DNA of 64,000 bases from Tetrahymena thermophila SB210. Its lineage: Eukaryota; Ciliophora; Oligohymenophorea; Hymenostomatida; Tetrahymenidae. The position numbers were made by a program, and so were the translations under genes. The DNA lies in contig NW_002476365.1 in the NCBI RefSeq assembly GCF_000189635.1, positions 372,001-436,000 of the forward strand, in the 5' to 3' direction. The notes beneath the pieces were generated by a model. That model searched no databases. It had not been told where the DNA came from and saw only the letters and a program-made list of their open reading frames with translations. Shown piece by piece: positions 13,404 through 26,736 of the stretch (positions are counted from its first letter, which is position 1; each line of letters begins with the position of its first letter).

Positions 13404-14997
13404 ATGTCAATAGTAAATTTAAATGGAGTATATCAAAACTAAGAAATAGGAAATGCAAGAGATAGTAATTATAAATAGGAGGGATAATCGCATAGCTACT
13501 ACTAGAATTCCACTTCTATAGATTAATCTTAATAAGGAAATTCATAAAATGGCCATTATTATAATCAAAGCAATAATTCTTATTAAAACTATGTGGCATA
13601 AATGATAGATAGATATGAAGAGGAAATCAAAAGGCTTTAAGAATAAAATTAAAAACAGAATTTAGAAATAGTATTTTTTTTTATATTTTAATTAACTGAT
13701 TAACATGTGTTTAAACTGTATGTAAAGGGAGAATTAAATGGAAAAATACATGGAATTTAGGAAACAAAGAAGGATTTTGAATTAGTTATATAAAGTTTAA
13801 AATAAAATCTCTAATGTGTAACTGATTTACTTAAAAAGAAGGAAGAAGATTACAACAAGCTATTTGATAAATATGTAAATTAATTGTTTTCAAATTTAAG
13901 GAAATAAATAAATAAAATCTATAAAATTTCTAGAATACACTGGTTGAACAAATATAAAGATCAGAATCGAAAAACAAATATAGAAGAGAAATTTCTCCTA
14001 ATAAAGAATATAATGTTTAAGATTCTATAGATCGTCACACTATTAGACAGTATGATTTAAGAAGTTCTAGTAGTAAAGAGAATAGAAACAGTCAAGAAAA
14101 AATAATCAGATCTACTGAAAGCCCTAATAATATTCTTTCTCAAAGAGATAATAATTGCATGATACCTTTAATGGAAAAATAAACCTCAAGGAAGAATTTA
14201 AATTATGAAAATTCTTAATTTAGCTAATTTAAGGTTATTTTATTTTACTCATATTATTATCTAAAACTAATTTTACATTATACATAGCCTCCTATGATAA
14301 AAAATCCAAAGAAGATCATAAATTATGACGAAAACAATCGTAAAACTCTGAAAAGAGAATTCAGTGAAGTAAATAATTCATCTAATTTTGTCTTTTTATT
14401 TAAAAATTACTAAATAAATATACAGAATCAGCTTGGATAGAGGTAATTTTAGTAAATACAAGTTGTATAAAAAATAGTCTAAAACAGCTTGTAAAACGAG
14501 TTAAAACAAGATAAGGAAAACGTTCAAAAGTTTACAAAGAAGACAAGTCTTTCTCCTAACCAACAAGATGTATCACAAAAATTAAAATTTAATAAATAAA
14601 TTTATTTTGTTTAATTTTGAATAGTCAAGGAATAATACAAATAGAAGTAAATCGCCCTCATACGGACTAAATAGTGCAAGAATAAATGATGAAAATCAAA
14701 GATATCAAGAGTCTTAAAAGATAAGCACAAAGAGAGAAAATTTATCTGGGACAAGAATATAAGATTGCTTTTTAAGCAGTGCTAAAATGGTAAGTAATTC
14801 TCAAAACAGATACTCAGATTAGTTTAAAAAGCAGAAATCTAACTCTTATTTACAAACCAATAATTTTGTTTAGCAGGATAAGTAATAATTAATTTACAAA
14901 TTTGAATATTTAAAACTGCAATTAAATTAATTTAATTTAAATTAATAGATAAGTATTAGACGAGCTGAGAAACTATTGCTTTAGAAAGAAGTAATGA
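13404..14997 (+). CDS. Unrecognised coiled-coil / low-complexity protein
   Basis: Seven exons with consistent phases give 414 aa. Introns: 13671-13727, 13875-13933, 14234-14287, 14369-14425, 14570-14624 and 14882-14948. The N-terminus is Gln/Asn/Ser-rich. Residues about 70-150 are heptad-like (MIDRYEEEIKRLQEQNQKQN, then LVIQSLKQNLQCVTDLLKKK) and probably form a coiled coil. The remainder is basic and Ser-rich with SPNK/SPNN motifs and ends DELRNYCFRKKQ. If the last intron is not used, the frame stays open to about 15230 with poor composition, so the end is moderately certain. The long list of ~55-nt introns is typical for this window. No family recognised; it may be cytoskeletal. Confidence 0.6.
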
Positions 14998-15874
14998 CAA
15001 AATAATAAAAAAATGCACTAATTAAATAATTTACAGATATATTTAATAAATCTTAATTAAAAAAAACTAAAATGATAATTAAAAATATAAATTAAATGCT
15101 TAATTAAAAATAATTAACAAAAATACAAACAAACAAAATCTATGTATATATTTATGTTCATATCTTTTATATTTTATCTGAGTTATTATAATTTCTTTGT
15201 AAATATACTTATCTCTATTAATATCTCGTATGAATTATTTTAATTATAATTCATTCATTCATATTTTCATATTTTCACATCACTTTACATTTTATCTGAA
15301 TTATTCTAATTGTGATTTCGTTCATATAAAATAATGTTCTTAATATTTTTTTAAAAATTTTCTATAAATAATTAAAATTCATAATAAATAATTTCATATC
15401 TTATTATATTTTAACTTAATTAAAATTTATCTGTTCAAAATACTCACTTAATTATATTTATATTATTTTCTGCTATAAATCATTAAAATTCCTTTATATG
15501 CAAATTTATATATTTTTGATTTTTTTTTTCTGAATGAATAATTCTAATTAAAACTTAATACGCTTAATTAATCTTAGTGGTTTTTATTTACTTGATCACA
15601 ATTTCACTAAATTATTCACTTGCTTTATAGTAGATAGCTTTTGTAACACCAAAATTTATTAGCTGGCGATAAAAATCAATATTAGATGTTATTTTAACTC
15701 AAATCTAAATCAAATTTTCAATTTTAAATTTAATTGAGATAATAATTAAAAAAGATTCGGCGCAAAAAAAAACACGATAATTATTTTTATTCATTTTCTA
15801 AGTAAAATATATACAGAAATTTTACAAAATTCAATCCAAAGCTTTTAGTTTTTATAGATACTTCTTAACATATA
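14998..15874. other. Gene-free stretch
   Basis: About 0.9 kb with a strong T/A skew and repeated TTATTATAATT-type text. No coding frame recognised; presumably the kinesin promoter lies here. Confidence 0.55.
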
Positions 15875-18800
15875 ATGGATATAACTTCATCTACTTCTCT
15901 TAATATTTAAGAAGATAATATTTAAGTAGCTGTACGAATAAGGCCATTAAATGAAAGGGAAAGGAAATAAAATGCTAGATCAATATTATCAATTGATCAA
16001 GAAAATCCTAATAAAATATGGATTGAATCTAAACCCGAGTCGAAATCTTACATTTTTGATTGTATTATAAATTCAGATGTTTAATAAGATGAAATATTTG
16101 AAAAAATTGGCAAGCCTTAGGCTGATTTTTGTTTAAAGGGTAATTCTTTATAGATTTATTATTTTTATCATAAATGGTACATTTTATAAAAAGGGTATAA
16201 TTCAAGTATATTTGCTTATGGTTAAACAGGGGCAGGTAAAACATACACAATGTTAGGAAAATAGGGCGATCATAGAGGGCTTTAGCCCCGTGTTTTTGAG
16301 TATATTTTTAATGAGCTATAAAAATTTGAAAATAGTAGAGTAAAATGCAGCTATTTAGAAATTTATAATGAGCAAATTATGGATCTTGTAAATAAATTAA
16401 AATGAATATTATTTGGTTTTATTATATTTTTTACTTCTAATAATTTATAATCTTTATAATTTTTAGCTATCACCATCAGGCTCTACTTTATTAGTTAGAG
16501 AAGATTAAAAGAAAGGAGTTTACATAGAAGGATTAAGTGAAGAAAAAGTTACAAGTGCTTAATAAGCAATAGAGTTATTAAATACAGGAGCAAGGAATAG
16601 GCATGTTTCAGCTACTTAAATGAACATAGAATCCTCTAGAAGCCACTCATTATTTTCTCTAACAATAGAAACAAAAGTATTTATTAAATAAGCTTTTAAA
16701 AAATTAAATAATCATTTCATAAATGAAGGATAAGGATAATGATGGATTAGAAAAGATAAGATGCTCTAAGTTTCACTTTGTAGATTTAGCTGGTTCTGAA
16801 AGATAAAATTTAACAGGAGCAGCAGGATAAACTCTTAAGGAAGCTTCTAATATAAATAAAGTAAATTGCTTTTGATTAGAAATGATATATTTAGATTATT
16901 TTAAAATACATGTAGAGTCTTACAGTTCTTGGCTGTGTTATTAATTCTTTAGTGGAGTAAAACCAAGGAAAGTAAAGACATATCCCATATAGAGATTCTA
17001 GACTAACATTTATATTGAAGGACAGCTTAGGAGGAAATTCAAAGACATTCATTATTGCAGCTATTAGTGATGCTTCTATTTCATTTTAAGAAACTCTTTC
17101 AACTTTGAAATTCGCTTAAAGAGCAAAGATGATAAAAAACAAAGTAATTTTATTGATAGAGTTTATCCCATATATTTATTAATTATTTAATTAGGCTTAG
17201 CTAAATGAAGAAAATAATATAACAGATGTTAAAGTATTAAGATTAGAAATAAAACAGCTTAAAGAGAGACTTGAATAAATGAGGGAATAAGAATTAAACT
17301 TTGAAAAGTAATTAAAAAGTTAAATGAATGAAAAGGAATCTCAAGATGATGAGACAATTATTGAATTAAAGGAGCGTCTTAGAAAATTAAATGAAGATTG
17401 CCTAAATAATGAGAAAGAATTTTAAAAAGCTATCCATATTCTCAGACAGTAATAAGAAAATGAAGCTTCAAAGTATGAAAATATAATAAGAGAAATGAAA
17501 GATTAAATTTCTAAATAGTTCACTTCAGACGCTTAGCAATAAATTATAATCCATTCTTAGCAAGTTAAGCTTAAGATGTTATTAGAGAAAACTTTTCCTA
17601 ATAATTATGAACAAGGAAAATATGATATGCAATTTTTAAAAGACACTGAAAATTTATTAAATGATTTTGAAGAAGAAACTTAATTTGAAAAATCAACTAG
17701 TGGCTATACAAGTCCTTACGATAATGCCCAAACTGAATAAATTATAATAGAAGAATAGGAATATTCATAAAAGGATTACCAAACACCAAGTTCATAGAAG
17801 GATTGCTAATCTATCAATTAATAGAAGGACTAATTTTTTCTTATTTGCTTAAATAATCTTATGGGTAAAATAGATCAATCAATTAAATCTCGTAAAGAAT
17901 TTGCTGAAGTTCTCCAAAAAATGGGTAAAAACTTGATTAATTATTTATAAATATAAATTTATTTTGTAATTTATTTATTTTTTTATTTTTATTTTTCATC
18001 TAAAAATTAAAATAAGGGTTGGAATATGAATGGAATACTCCTGAAAAAATGAGAGCATGTGAATAAAGTATAGATAGTTTAAGATAGGAATATACAAGCT
18101 AAATATTTAATATGCAATAGTAAGTTTAAGTGCTAAGAGATGAAAAAAACTTATATTAACAAGAGATTGATAAACTAAAAACTTATATTGGATCAATGGA
18201 AGAAGAGATTGATATGAAAAACAGAGAGTTAAATAAAATGGATGAAAAATATAGGGAATTGAGTTAATAAATGAGATAAGAAAATAAATAAAGATAAAGT
18301 GCTTAAATGATTGAATTAGTTGAGAAAATTATATTTTTAGAAGAAGAAAAGGATAAACTGATTAGAGAAAGTGAGAGGCAAAAGTAGTCAATAGATATGT
18401 AAAAACAGGAAAATAATAGCTTGTATAATTAGTTTTAGCAGGTTTAATAGCAATTTGAAGTTTTACAAAGAAAAGAATGTATCTCTTGTGAAGAAATTAA
18501 GGTTTTAAAAGGATAAATTAAAGAACATGAACTTAGAGAGTTGAGCCATTAATTTAAATTAAGTAATATGAATAATGAATTGCAGGATTTTATTGAATAG
18601 AATACATAAATGCTTGAAGAAGCATAAAAATGGTAGTGCATTGAGCAAACAAATGATTAATTAACAAAAAAATTAGAAGATTTGTAATCAGAAAACACTA
18701 AGTTGGCTGATTAAGTTGAAATCCTAACAGAATCAAACTAATTTATATAAAATTAACTTGAAGAGAAATCTAAACAGCATACTGAGCTTGAAAGAGATTT

Positions 18801-20369
18801 GTAAGAAAAAGAGAACAAGATGTAAGAATTATATAAAAAAAATAAAAATTTGTAGGAGAGATATGATTAACTGCAAAATAGCTATGATAACATACAAATA
18901 GATTCAGAAGAAAATAATGAAATTCTTGAATAAAATAAATCTTTATTTAGAAGATGTGATAATTATGTTGTTTAGATTGAAAAATTAACTAAAGAAAGAG
19001 ATTAGTTATAAATTTAAGTTACAAGAAAGCAAGAATAAGCATCAAGATTTTAACTTAAGATATCTGAGTTGTAAGTCAGTTAAAAGCATTTATCAGGTGC
19101 TTTAAGAGATGCTCAAGAAAAACTTTCTCAAGCGTAAAATCGTATATAAAATATTAAGGTTAAAGCAAAGTACATAAAAGAATCAGAAAAATGGGTAGCT
19201 GAAGCAGAATCTAAGCTTCTTTCTAAAGATATAGAAATCCATTACCTAAATTCAATTTTCTAAGAAAAAGTATAGAAATGTAATAATATTTGCTTGAAAA
19301 TTAACAATATCCTTGATGAAAATGAAAACCTGAAAGATATTATAAATTAATTGCATAATGAGATAGCTAAGCTTAACAATGATAACTTTATATTATAAGA
19401 AACAAATAACAGATTATGTGAAGCCAATCAAAATATATGTAGAGAAAAGGTAAACATTCTTAGCAAATTGAGTAAATACGAAACAGAAAATTTAGATTTG
19501 TCTCAAAAGTTTAAGGGATTAGAGCAAACTTTTAACAATCTTATGATTTCATACACAGCTTTAAAAGGCGAAAACAGTAATTTATAGATGGCATCTATCA
19601 TATTAAATTAACAAAGACAGATAACAGCCAAGTTAGAAACAGAACTATAAATTAAAAATGATAAGATATCTGATTTATAAGCTTACCTAGATAAATATAC
19701 AAATTAAATTAGGTCATTAGAGTAAGATTTGGCCTCAACAAAAAAAGAATTAGAGCAATTTAAAAAGTAACCTTAAGCCAGCTCTCCTTAATTAAAGGTA
19801 AAACTTTGAAATTTTTTTTTATTTAATTAATTTTCTTTACTTTCGAAATTAAGGAGCATTAAGTAAGAATAGATGAGCTTATAGCCATGATTGGATCATT
19901 TGAGTACCACTGTGGTTTGGCTAGTGAGTTGTTAGATAAGTTAGAATTTGAAAAATAGGAATAATGTGTTTTAATTGAAACATTTAAGACATAAATTAGA
20001 GCAATGAGCGCTAGTATTCAGCTTCAACAATCCAATAGCTTCTAAAGTTATGGCAGAAAAGAAATTCATTACATAGAAGGGAAAAAATATTCTAAAAAAG
20101 CTAAAAAGTATAAAAGAAAATATTAAGAAGCTTTGGAAAAGAATGATAAATTAATCATGTAATATGAGAGTTAAATCATTAAATTAAGAATAAATCAAGA
20201 TGAATTTATATAAATACAGAAATAATTAGAAGAGAAAGAAACTATTTCAAAAAAGCTATAAGAAATAAACAATGAATTAAATTCAAAGCTAGTAATGGCA
20301 AATAAAATAGTTTAGCAAGTTTAGCAAACAGAATATATCTAGTTCTAGCAAGTGCATACAAATATTTGA
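15875..20369 (+). CDS. Kinesin, kinesin-12/KIF15-like, N-terminal motor
   Basis: Eight exons (seven introns of 51-92 nt: 16140, 16388, 16677, 16861, 17144, 17798-type boundaries at 17925 and 19798) join in phase to 1351 aa. Motor domain residues ~15-375: [13 protein letters not shown] at the start, P-loop GQTGAGKT at 98-105, switch [10 protein letters not shown], switch [11 protein letters not shown], then the [20 protein letters not shown] region and [16 protein letters not shown] into the neck. The TGAAG stretch after LAGSER and the [11 protein letters not shown] segment favour kinesin-12 over other plus-end families (inference). The remaining ~950 residues are almost continuous Gln/Glu/Leu-rich heptads, a long coiled-coil stalk. 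Expected role: microtubule plus-end motor in spindle or cell-division work. Catalytic motifs look intact. Confidence 0.93.
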
Positions 20370-21178
20370 AACAAATTTTAATTAGCACTTGATAGAATAT
20401 TAATTAATCAATCAATCAAATAAACTACCATTTTAATTGACTACTTTATAATGTAACTAACTAACTAACTAACTACTTTAATTAATTAATTCAATAATTA
20501 ATTAAAAAATAAATTTATAAAAAAGAAAATATATAAGAAAACAATAAATATAAACTTAATATTAAGTTTAATTATAATTCCTTGTTTAAATTTGAGTATT
20601 TTAATATATAGAATTATATATATATAAATGTTATTTATGAGTATAAAAGACTTTTATTAATTTAAATTATAATTCAATTAATAAAATATGATTCTAATTA
20701 TTATAATTAATTAATTATATTTTATCAAGTTAAAAGTAATTTATTACTTTCAAAGTATGGAAAAATGTTAGAAAATATTATTTTTAATTTATTGTATTTA
20801 TTTTTTTTTAAAACTCTAATATTTTTTGAAAGTAATGATTTGTAATTTTATCAAAGGAGTATTTTTTACAAACCCATTAAAGCCATGCTTATTTTACAAT
20901 ATTCCAAGTTAAGTTATAATAAATAATAGCTATTATATTTTAAAGATAATACTTTATGTGATAAGCTGTTCTGTTAATTTAATAATTTTTTTAATGGATG
21001 GAAATATTGGCTTAACTTGCAAACCTACTCCTATAATGTGATCATATATAATCTGTAATCAATCATAAAAAATATATTTAGAGATACAAAGTAGAAGAGG
21101 TATTTGGATGAATGCAAAAAAATTAATGCATTTATTTAATTTTGCTCTTTTGTTTTAAACTTAGAAAATTTTAGCATT
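20370..21178. other. Gene-free convergent spacer
   Basis: Lies between the 3' ends of the kinesin and the minus-strand membrane protein. It starts with short CTAA-repeat runs (20455-20475). No coding sequence seen. Confidence 0.6.
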
Positions 21179-24166
21179 TCATTAACCCAGTAAACCAATG
21201 TCTACTTTACTATATTTCATATATATTCTAAATAACCAATAAATCAAACCTACAACACCTGTAAAAAGAGTAGCTTCAAATGCAGGAGTAGCTTTGATTA
21301 AACCTAGGAATTAGAGTTAATCATTTTCTAGATCGTGTTTAATATCGTTTTAAATAAATTAAACAATTTTCATAATTTTATTATAATAATTATTATCAAT
21401 CTATTCCTGTTTCAGCATTTTAGATTTTATTTTAAGAAAGAATTGTAATATTTAATCATCTTTATTTGTGTCTTTCTTTTTAAATTTATTGATTAAAATT
21501 TACTTTTAGACATCAATTAAGTGACTTTACTACAATAAATACTAAACTTTCATTATTGCTTTCACAGAGGATAAAAAGCTTTTATTTATTTCTGTTTACA
21601 GATGCACCCTGTTCAGTTAAGTGTAAATCACTACTACAGAATCTAGCAATATCATAAGGATGAGCCACGTTTGTTTGTATTCTTCTCCAAATTATAGTAA
21701 ATCGAAATAATTTAGCAGAAAAATTGATAAAATAATAATTAATTCAAGGCAAAATACTATACTGATACGGTCAATTAGAATAATATCTTTCTACTTGTAA
21801 TGGAATCCAAGTTTTCTCATGTTATTCCAAGAGATCAAGCTGTGGATATCTGTAAAATCTATAGAAGGAGTTAAATCAGATTACCCAAATATATCATCAA
21901 TTTCTTCCTACTCATGATAAGAGGCTGATTTATCTAGGCAATCACATTCTTTAGTGATGCTATTCTCTGCTTGTTTACAACATAATTTCTATTCCTAAGT
22001 ACTACTTAGTTTATTTTATTACTCTTTATCTTTAGCAGAGTCTAAAAAATATTCCTAACATCTCAAATTATTCTACTCGTTAGGGATAGGATTATTATTC
22101 TAAGCTAAGCATGTGTTATTTTATTGCAAATTATCTTAATTAGCTTATATTTAGAGCTTTACGTCCTTTATATTTTAATAAAATTGTTTTTTTATTATAA
22201 AATTGATAGAAAAATTACTTTTGGAGAACTGCTTTACTCCTATTGATTTTCTTTTTTAGGATTTAATAAATTTTTATCTTGAATAATTTTTTTTTATCTA
22301 TTTTTAGTATTTTAGCTCTCTTGCTATTCTATTACTTGGTCATGTTTAATTTTCTTATCTTTTTTTAGATTATCTTTAGCACTATCATCTTCAAGATAGT
22401 GAGAATAGTCAATTAATTTATTAGTGAGACAAGTATAACCATTCATTACATCAAGATCTATACTGAAGAGCAAAAATCCAATAAATATAGTATAAATCAT
22501 TTGACGATTTAATTAGCAAATTACTCCAACAAATACATTATCACCATAAAAGTTTAATCCATCATACAGTCTAAAGATACAAGGTAGAAATCCTTTTAGA
22601 AGAATAAAAGATATAAAACAAGTTTTTTTAAAGTAGTTTGGATTTAATGATTCCTATTTCTCGCAGAATATTAAAAGCTCATTACACAATTTTCTACCAT
22701 TAATTTTAGGTAAACTATTTTGCTCATTCTAATTAATTAAAAGAAAATATTTTTAATAAGATTTTTAAGGTATTTAAAATTTAATCTCAAAAAAAAAATA
22801 AATAATTTAATCAATTTTAAAATATTTTTAAATAAAATAAAATCTAATTAGGTATTTTATTGAGTGTTTCTGTTTTCTATAGTAATTAAATCGACTTATT
22901 AAAGTAGAAATACTTTACATTTATTTCTTGATCATTTGGTTATTCATTTGTAGGGTTTTGAGAGGTATTTTCATCACATTATATTTCTTAAATTTTAATA
23001 GTTTGAAGCCTTTTGAATCTATTTTAAGTTTCTCCAACTTTTTACTATTTATTTTAATTAACTTTTTCTGTGCTTTTCTAAAGTTTATCATGCTACTTTT
23101 AAATTTAATTCTTTTGTTCTTATTCTATTTATTTTTAAAGGGGATTTTCTAGAGAAAAGGGGAGTAAAATAAAAGTAAAAGTTTAACTGTCGATGAACAA
23201 CTGCTTCATAACTTTCACCATTCTCTCTTCAATTTTTCTTTCTCTTTAGATATTTTCAAATACTCCTAATTTAACATCATTATACTAGCTGTTTAACGGA
23301 TGGCTAGCAGTAAAAGTTTAATTAGTGCATATATTTTTAGTAAAAGTCTTATGAAGTGAGCTAAAAAAGCCAGTTTTAATATTACTAATTTTAGATTGAC
23401 TTGTGCTCTTATTCATCATCTTTTTTACTTTTGCTTCACTCAAATAATATAATTCTGAGAAGAATTTATTGTTAAAAAGAGCGCTTTTACCTAAAAGAGC
23501 TCCTCCTAAAGTAGCAACACTGATTCCTACAGAATTTACAATAAACTCTAACTTATAATAGAGAAAATCTTGTGGTGAAGCTAAGTCTTCTCCTTTTATT
23601 AAAAATATTATCATAATCCAACTCATAATGCTCAATATAGTTGTTTTTGATAAAATTTGAATTATTGTGGCCACTTTTATTTTTAATGGCAAGTTATCTA
23701 AGACTTTATATTTCCACAAAACATATGAAGAAATAAACGGTCCTATGATTTGCAGTAGGATTAAAAAAACTATATTATATAAAAATTCTTTTAATTTTGA
23801 ATTGTTAGGATCTATCTCTAAGCTTGATATACTCAAATTCAGCGAAGACTATTGTGAAGTCTGCTAATTTTACAACTTATTTGTATCTTATTATTTTATT
23901 TCTTTTGAAGGTTAGCAAATTTAAGTTTCTGATTTTACATTTTAAATAATTATTGTTTGAGCATTCTAAACTAAAATATTTCTATTGTGAATTATTTTAG
24001 AAGGTGTATCATTTTAATTTTCAATAACAGAGTTTCCTTGAATCTAGCTATTATCAATTGAATATTCTACAGAGCCGTTTAATTCTTGCTAATCTCCACC
24101 GTGGCTTTTTACATATTTAAGATTGATTTGCTAGGGTTAAATATATTTTTAATTTATATCCTTCAT
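21179..24166 (-). CDS. Unrecognised multi-pass membrane protein, 914 aa
   Basis: Three exons (24166-22919, 22728-22219, 22165-21179) join in phase 0. The start ATG directly follows an in-frame TGA. Residues 1-130 are hydrophilic and Asn/Gln-rich. Next come three or four hydrophobic helices (ILLQIIGPFISSYVLWKY, ILSIMSWIMIIFLI, SVGISVATLGGALLG). A Gln/Lys-rich loop follows, then helices around FISFILLKGFLPCIF and MIYTIFIGFLLFSI. After that comes a Cys-rich acidic loop, two helices after the distinctive FTDIHSLISWNNMRKLG segment, and a final helix (LFTGVVGLIYWLF). It looks like an ion or lipid channel/transporter-type topology with a conserved DIxSLxSW-like signature, but I do not recognise the family and assign no function. 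It is transcribed away from the PUB-thioredoxin gene. Confidence 0.75.
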
Positions 24167-24755
24167 TCAAAATCAAATAATCAATTATTAACAACTTATA
24201 ATTAATATTAATTATGATTTATTCTTTAGATTTTAATTTATGTTTATCAAAAAATTATAAGCACAAGGTAAGTTCAATAATTTTAAATATAAGATTCAAC
24301 TGCATTTCTAATTGCTGCATTTTTTCAATTTATTAAAATGGGCATAATTCGATTTTTTAAAGCTAACCTTGTTACTGACTTTATGAAATTACTATCATTC
24401 TTTATCTTTTCAGAATATTTTAAAGATAATATTTTAGAAGTTATTGAAAAAAGAATATATAAGTCATTACAGAATGTAAGTACACTTAATTTATTTTGCT
24501 TAATTATTTAAAAAAACTTACTCATATTTTATGTGAAACATTACATATATTTAAAAAAAATAAGTAGTTGTTATCTAGAAATATTATTTTGAATTAATAG
24601 GATATTATGCATGATAATGTTTTAGAATTTATCCAGATTATTTATATTCAGAATAGAAATTGCATCAGAAAGAAATTCTTTTAATTTTTTATTTTTAATA
24701 AAACATTCGCTATTGGCAAAATATTAAGTAAGAAAATAAATTACTATTTCATAAA
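24167..24755. other. Divergent intergenic region
   Basis: Separates two divergently transcribed genes, so both promoters should lie here. It also carries the weak small ORF listed separately. No sequence motif could be called. Confidence 0.5.
24338..24592 (+). CDS. Possible small protein, 84 aa
   Basis: ATG to TGA without intron; begins MGIIRFFKANLVTDFMKLLS and is rich in F, I, L and K. A GTAAGT after KSLQN could be a splice donor to an unseen exon. The codon pattern of the first half (to about 24478) looks coding. The second half looks like intron. It could equally be a chance frame in a promoter region. Confidence 0.25.
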
Positions 24756-25544
24756 ATGGCTGAGTCAATTAATTAAAAAGCTCTAGAGTATATGGAGAAT
24801 CTGGAAGAAGAAACTCCCAAATTTAAAGATGCAATTGAAACAGAAGAGTTAGTTTTGAAGCTATTTGAAAATATAGCCAATTATCCTCTAGATGAAAAAT
24901 ATAAAAAGATAAAAACAACTAATCCAAAAATAGAATCTGTTATCTTTAAGAGATGGCAAAAAGCATCTACATTTTTTGAAACAGTAGGATTTAAAAAAGA
25001 AGGAGAATTTTACATTTTAGGAGATTCTTCCTTAGGCAACGTTGTTAGCTTGATAAACGAAATAAGAAATCGTATAAAATTCAATTATGAAGTTTATGAA
25101 TAGACTGATGAAGGAATGAAGGAAAAATAAGAGAAAGAAAAGTAAATCTTGCTCTAGTTACAATAGCTTTAAATAGAATAAGCACAAAAATAGCAAGCAA
25201 ACGCATCAAAAATTATATAAATTAATGGGGCTTAAGATTTTTAAGCAAAAGTATTAAACTCAGATAAGCCTGTGATTGTTGATTTCTATGCAGATTGGTG
25301 TCCTCCATGCAAAAAATTAGCAGCTTTAATCGAAACTGAAATATAAAATAGTAATGGCTGGCTTGTAGCTAAAATAAATGGAGATAACCCACTTAATAAG
25401 CCATTATCAGCTTCCCATCAAGTTTCAGGCATTCCTGCCATATTTTTGTATCATAAGGGACAATTAGTAAGAGAGTTTTCGTTCACAGGTTTTAATCCTA
25501 TGTCTTTATAAAAGATGATTTAAAAAGCATCTAGTTTATGTTGA
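24756..25544 (+). CDS. PUB domain-thioredoxin fusion protein
   Basis: One intronless exon, 262 aa. Residues ~28-105 read as a PUB domain: ELVLKLFENIANYPLDEKYK, KIKTTNPKI, then ETVGFKKEGEFYILGDSS. PUB domains bind the C-terminus of p97/Cdc48. A Gln/Lys-rich linker (about 108-145) leads into a thioredoxin fold from ~150: VIVDFYADWCPPCKK with active site W181-C-P-P-C185, the cis-proline segment SGIPAIFLY, and the closing helix MSLQKMIQKASS. No signal peptide, so probably cytosolic or nuclear. Thioredoxin is joined to peptide:N-glycanase in C. elegans PNG-1, and vertebrate PNGase has a PUB domain. This protein combines the two accessory domains without a visible transglutaminase core, so a redox role in p97-linked protein quality control is inferred. 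Confidence 0.87.
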
Positions 25545-26736
25545 AGCAAATTTATTGTGAAAAAATATTTATGAAGATATATATATCTAAAATTTGATAA
25601 CCTGTTAATTTTACAATTTTAATTCTAAATTTATTTTCCGTTTTTATTTAGAATAAAAGGCTAAGTTAATTAATATTAATCAAACAAAAAAACAAACCAA
25701 CAAACAAACTAAATTGTTTTTATTTATTTTAAAATTAAAATTAATTTCTGTAAAATAAAATTTAAACAAAATATTTTTTTTCTAATCAAAAATTTATTCA
25801 TGATAATAAAATAATTGATTTATTTTTAAAAATATTGATTGATATTTTCTTAAATTATTTTTTTAATAAACAATAAAGTAAATTCATATCAATCAATAAA
25901 ACTAGATTTTAAAAATTTACATTTTACTCTCTTATAATCGAAAGCTGATTCAATAATTGTCAATTTTTAAAAATTAAAAATCTAAAGGCTAAGAAAAATG
26001 AAAATGATGTCTTTTATTCAAAAATTTGAATTAAATTTTATTATCAGAATTATATTTATGGTTAAATCACAATATGAAAAGTTAAATACGAGTAAATTTT
26101 TTTTACTTATTTTGATAAATTAGTACAATTTTGTATTTCTTACTCGGTTATTTAGAACCAAGGTAGTGAGTTTTAGGGCGATTTTAAATTTTAAGCAGAA
26201 TTATTAGATAAAAATTAAAATATAGAAATAATATTAATATTTTTAATTGTATATTATTTTCATAAAAAGATTTTGTTGATTTTTATCTTTCAAATTATAA
26301 TAATATATAAATAAATATTCTATTTCTTAATTTTCTATAGTAGCAATTATTCACTCAATTTATTTTTATGCTTCGAAGATTTTGACTAATGTAAAATTTT
26401 AAAGTCTCACACAAATTTTAAAAATTATTCTAAACTTATTAAAGTTAGATACATATAGCCTTTTCAAATGGTATTTTAAACTGAGGAAGAAGTATAAAGC
26501 TTATAAAATAATAAGCCATATAAAATTTTACACACTAAATATTAATGTCTATTATATTTTTAACTTACTATAACAAAAGTTCTACTTCATACTTATTATG
26601 TAATTTAAGAATAAATAATAAGTTTAAATTAAGAAATAATATTTTTATTTTTTTAACTAATTTTATAAAAACAGAATAGAATAAATAAGATAAGTATAAA
26701 AGAGAAGCTTAGAGATTTAAAATTTAAAAAATAAAA
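25545..26736. other. Gene-free convergent spacer
   Basis: 1.2 kb of AT-rich DNA. One patch at 26140-26200 (ACTCGGTTATTT then AGAACCAAGG) is richer in GC and has a short GGTT...AACC stem. A 76-codon frame from 26058 overlaps it but has no coding character I trust. Confidence 0.5.

Noticed and set aside
22928..23152. Hydrophobic plus-strand frame
   Set aside because: It is the antisense of the Gln/Lys-rich exon of the minus-strand membrane protein. Poly-Gln/Lys coding gives Leu/Phe-rich text on the other strand.
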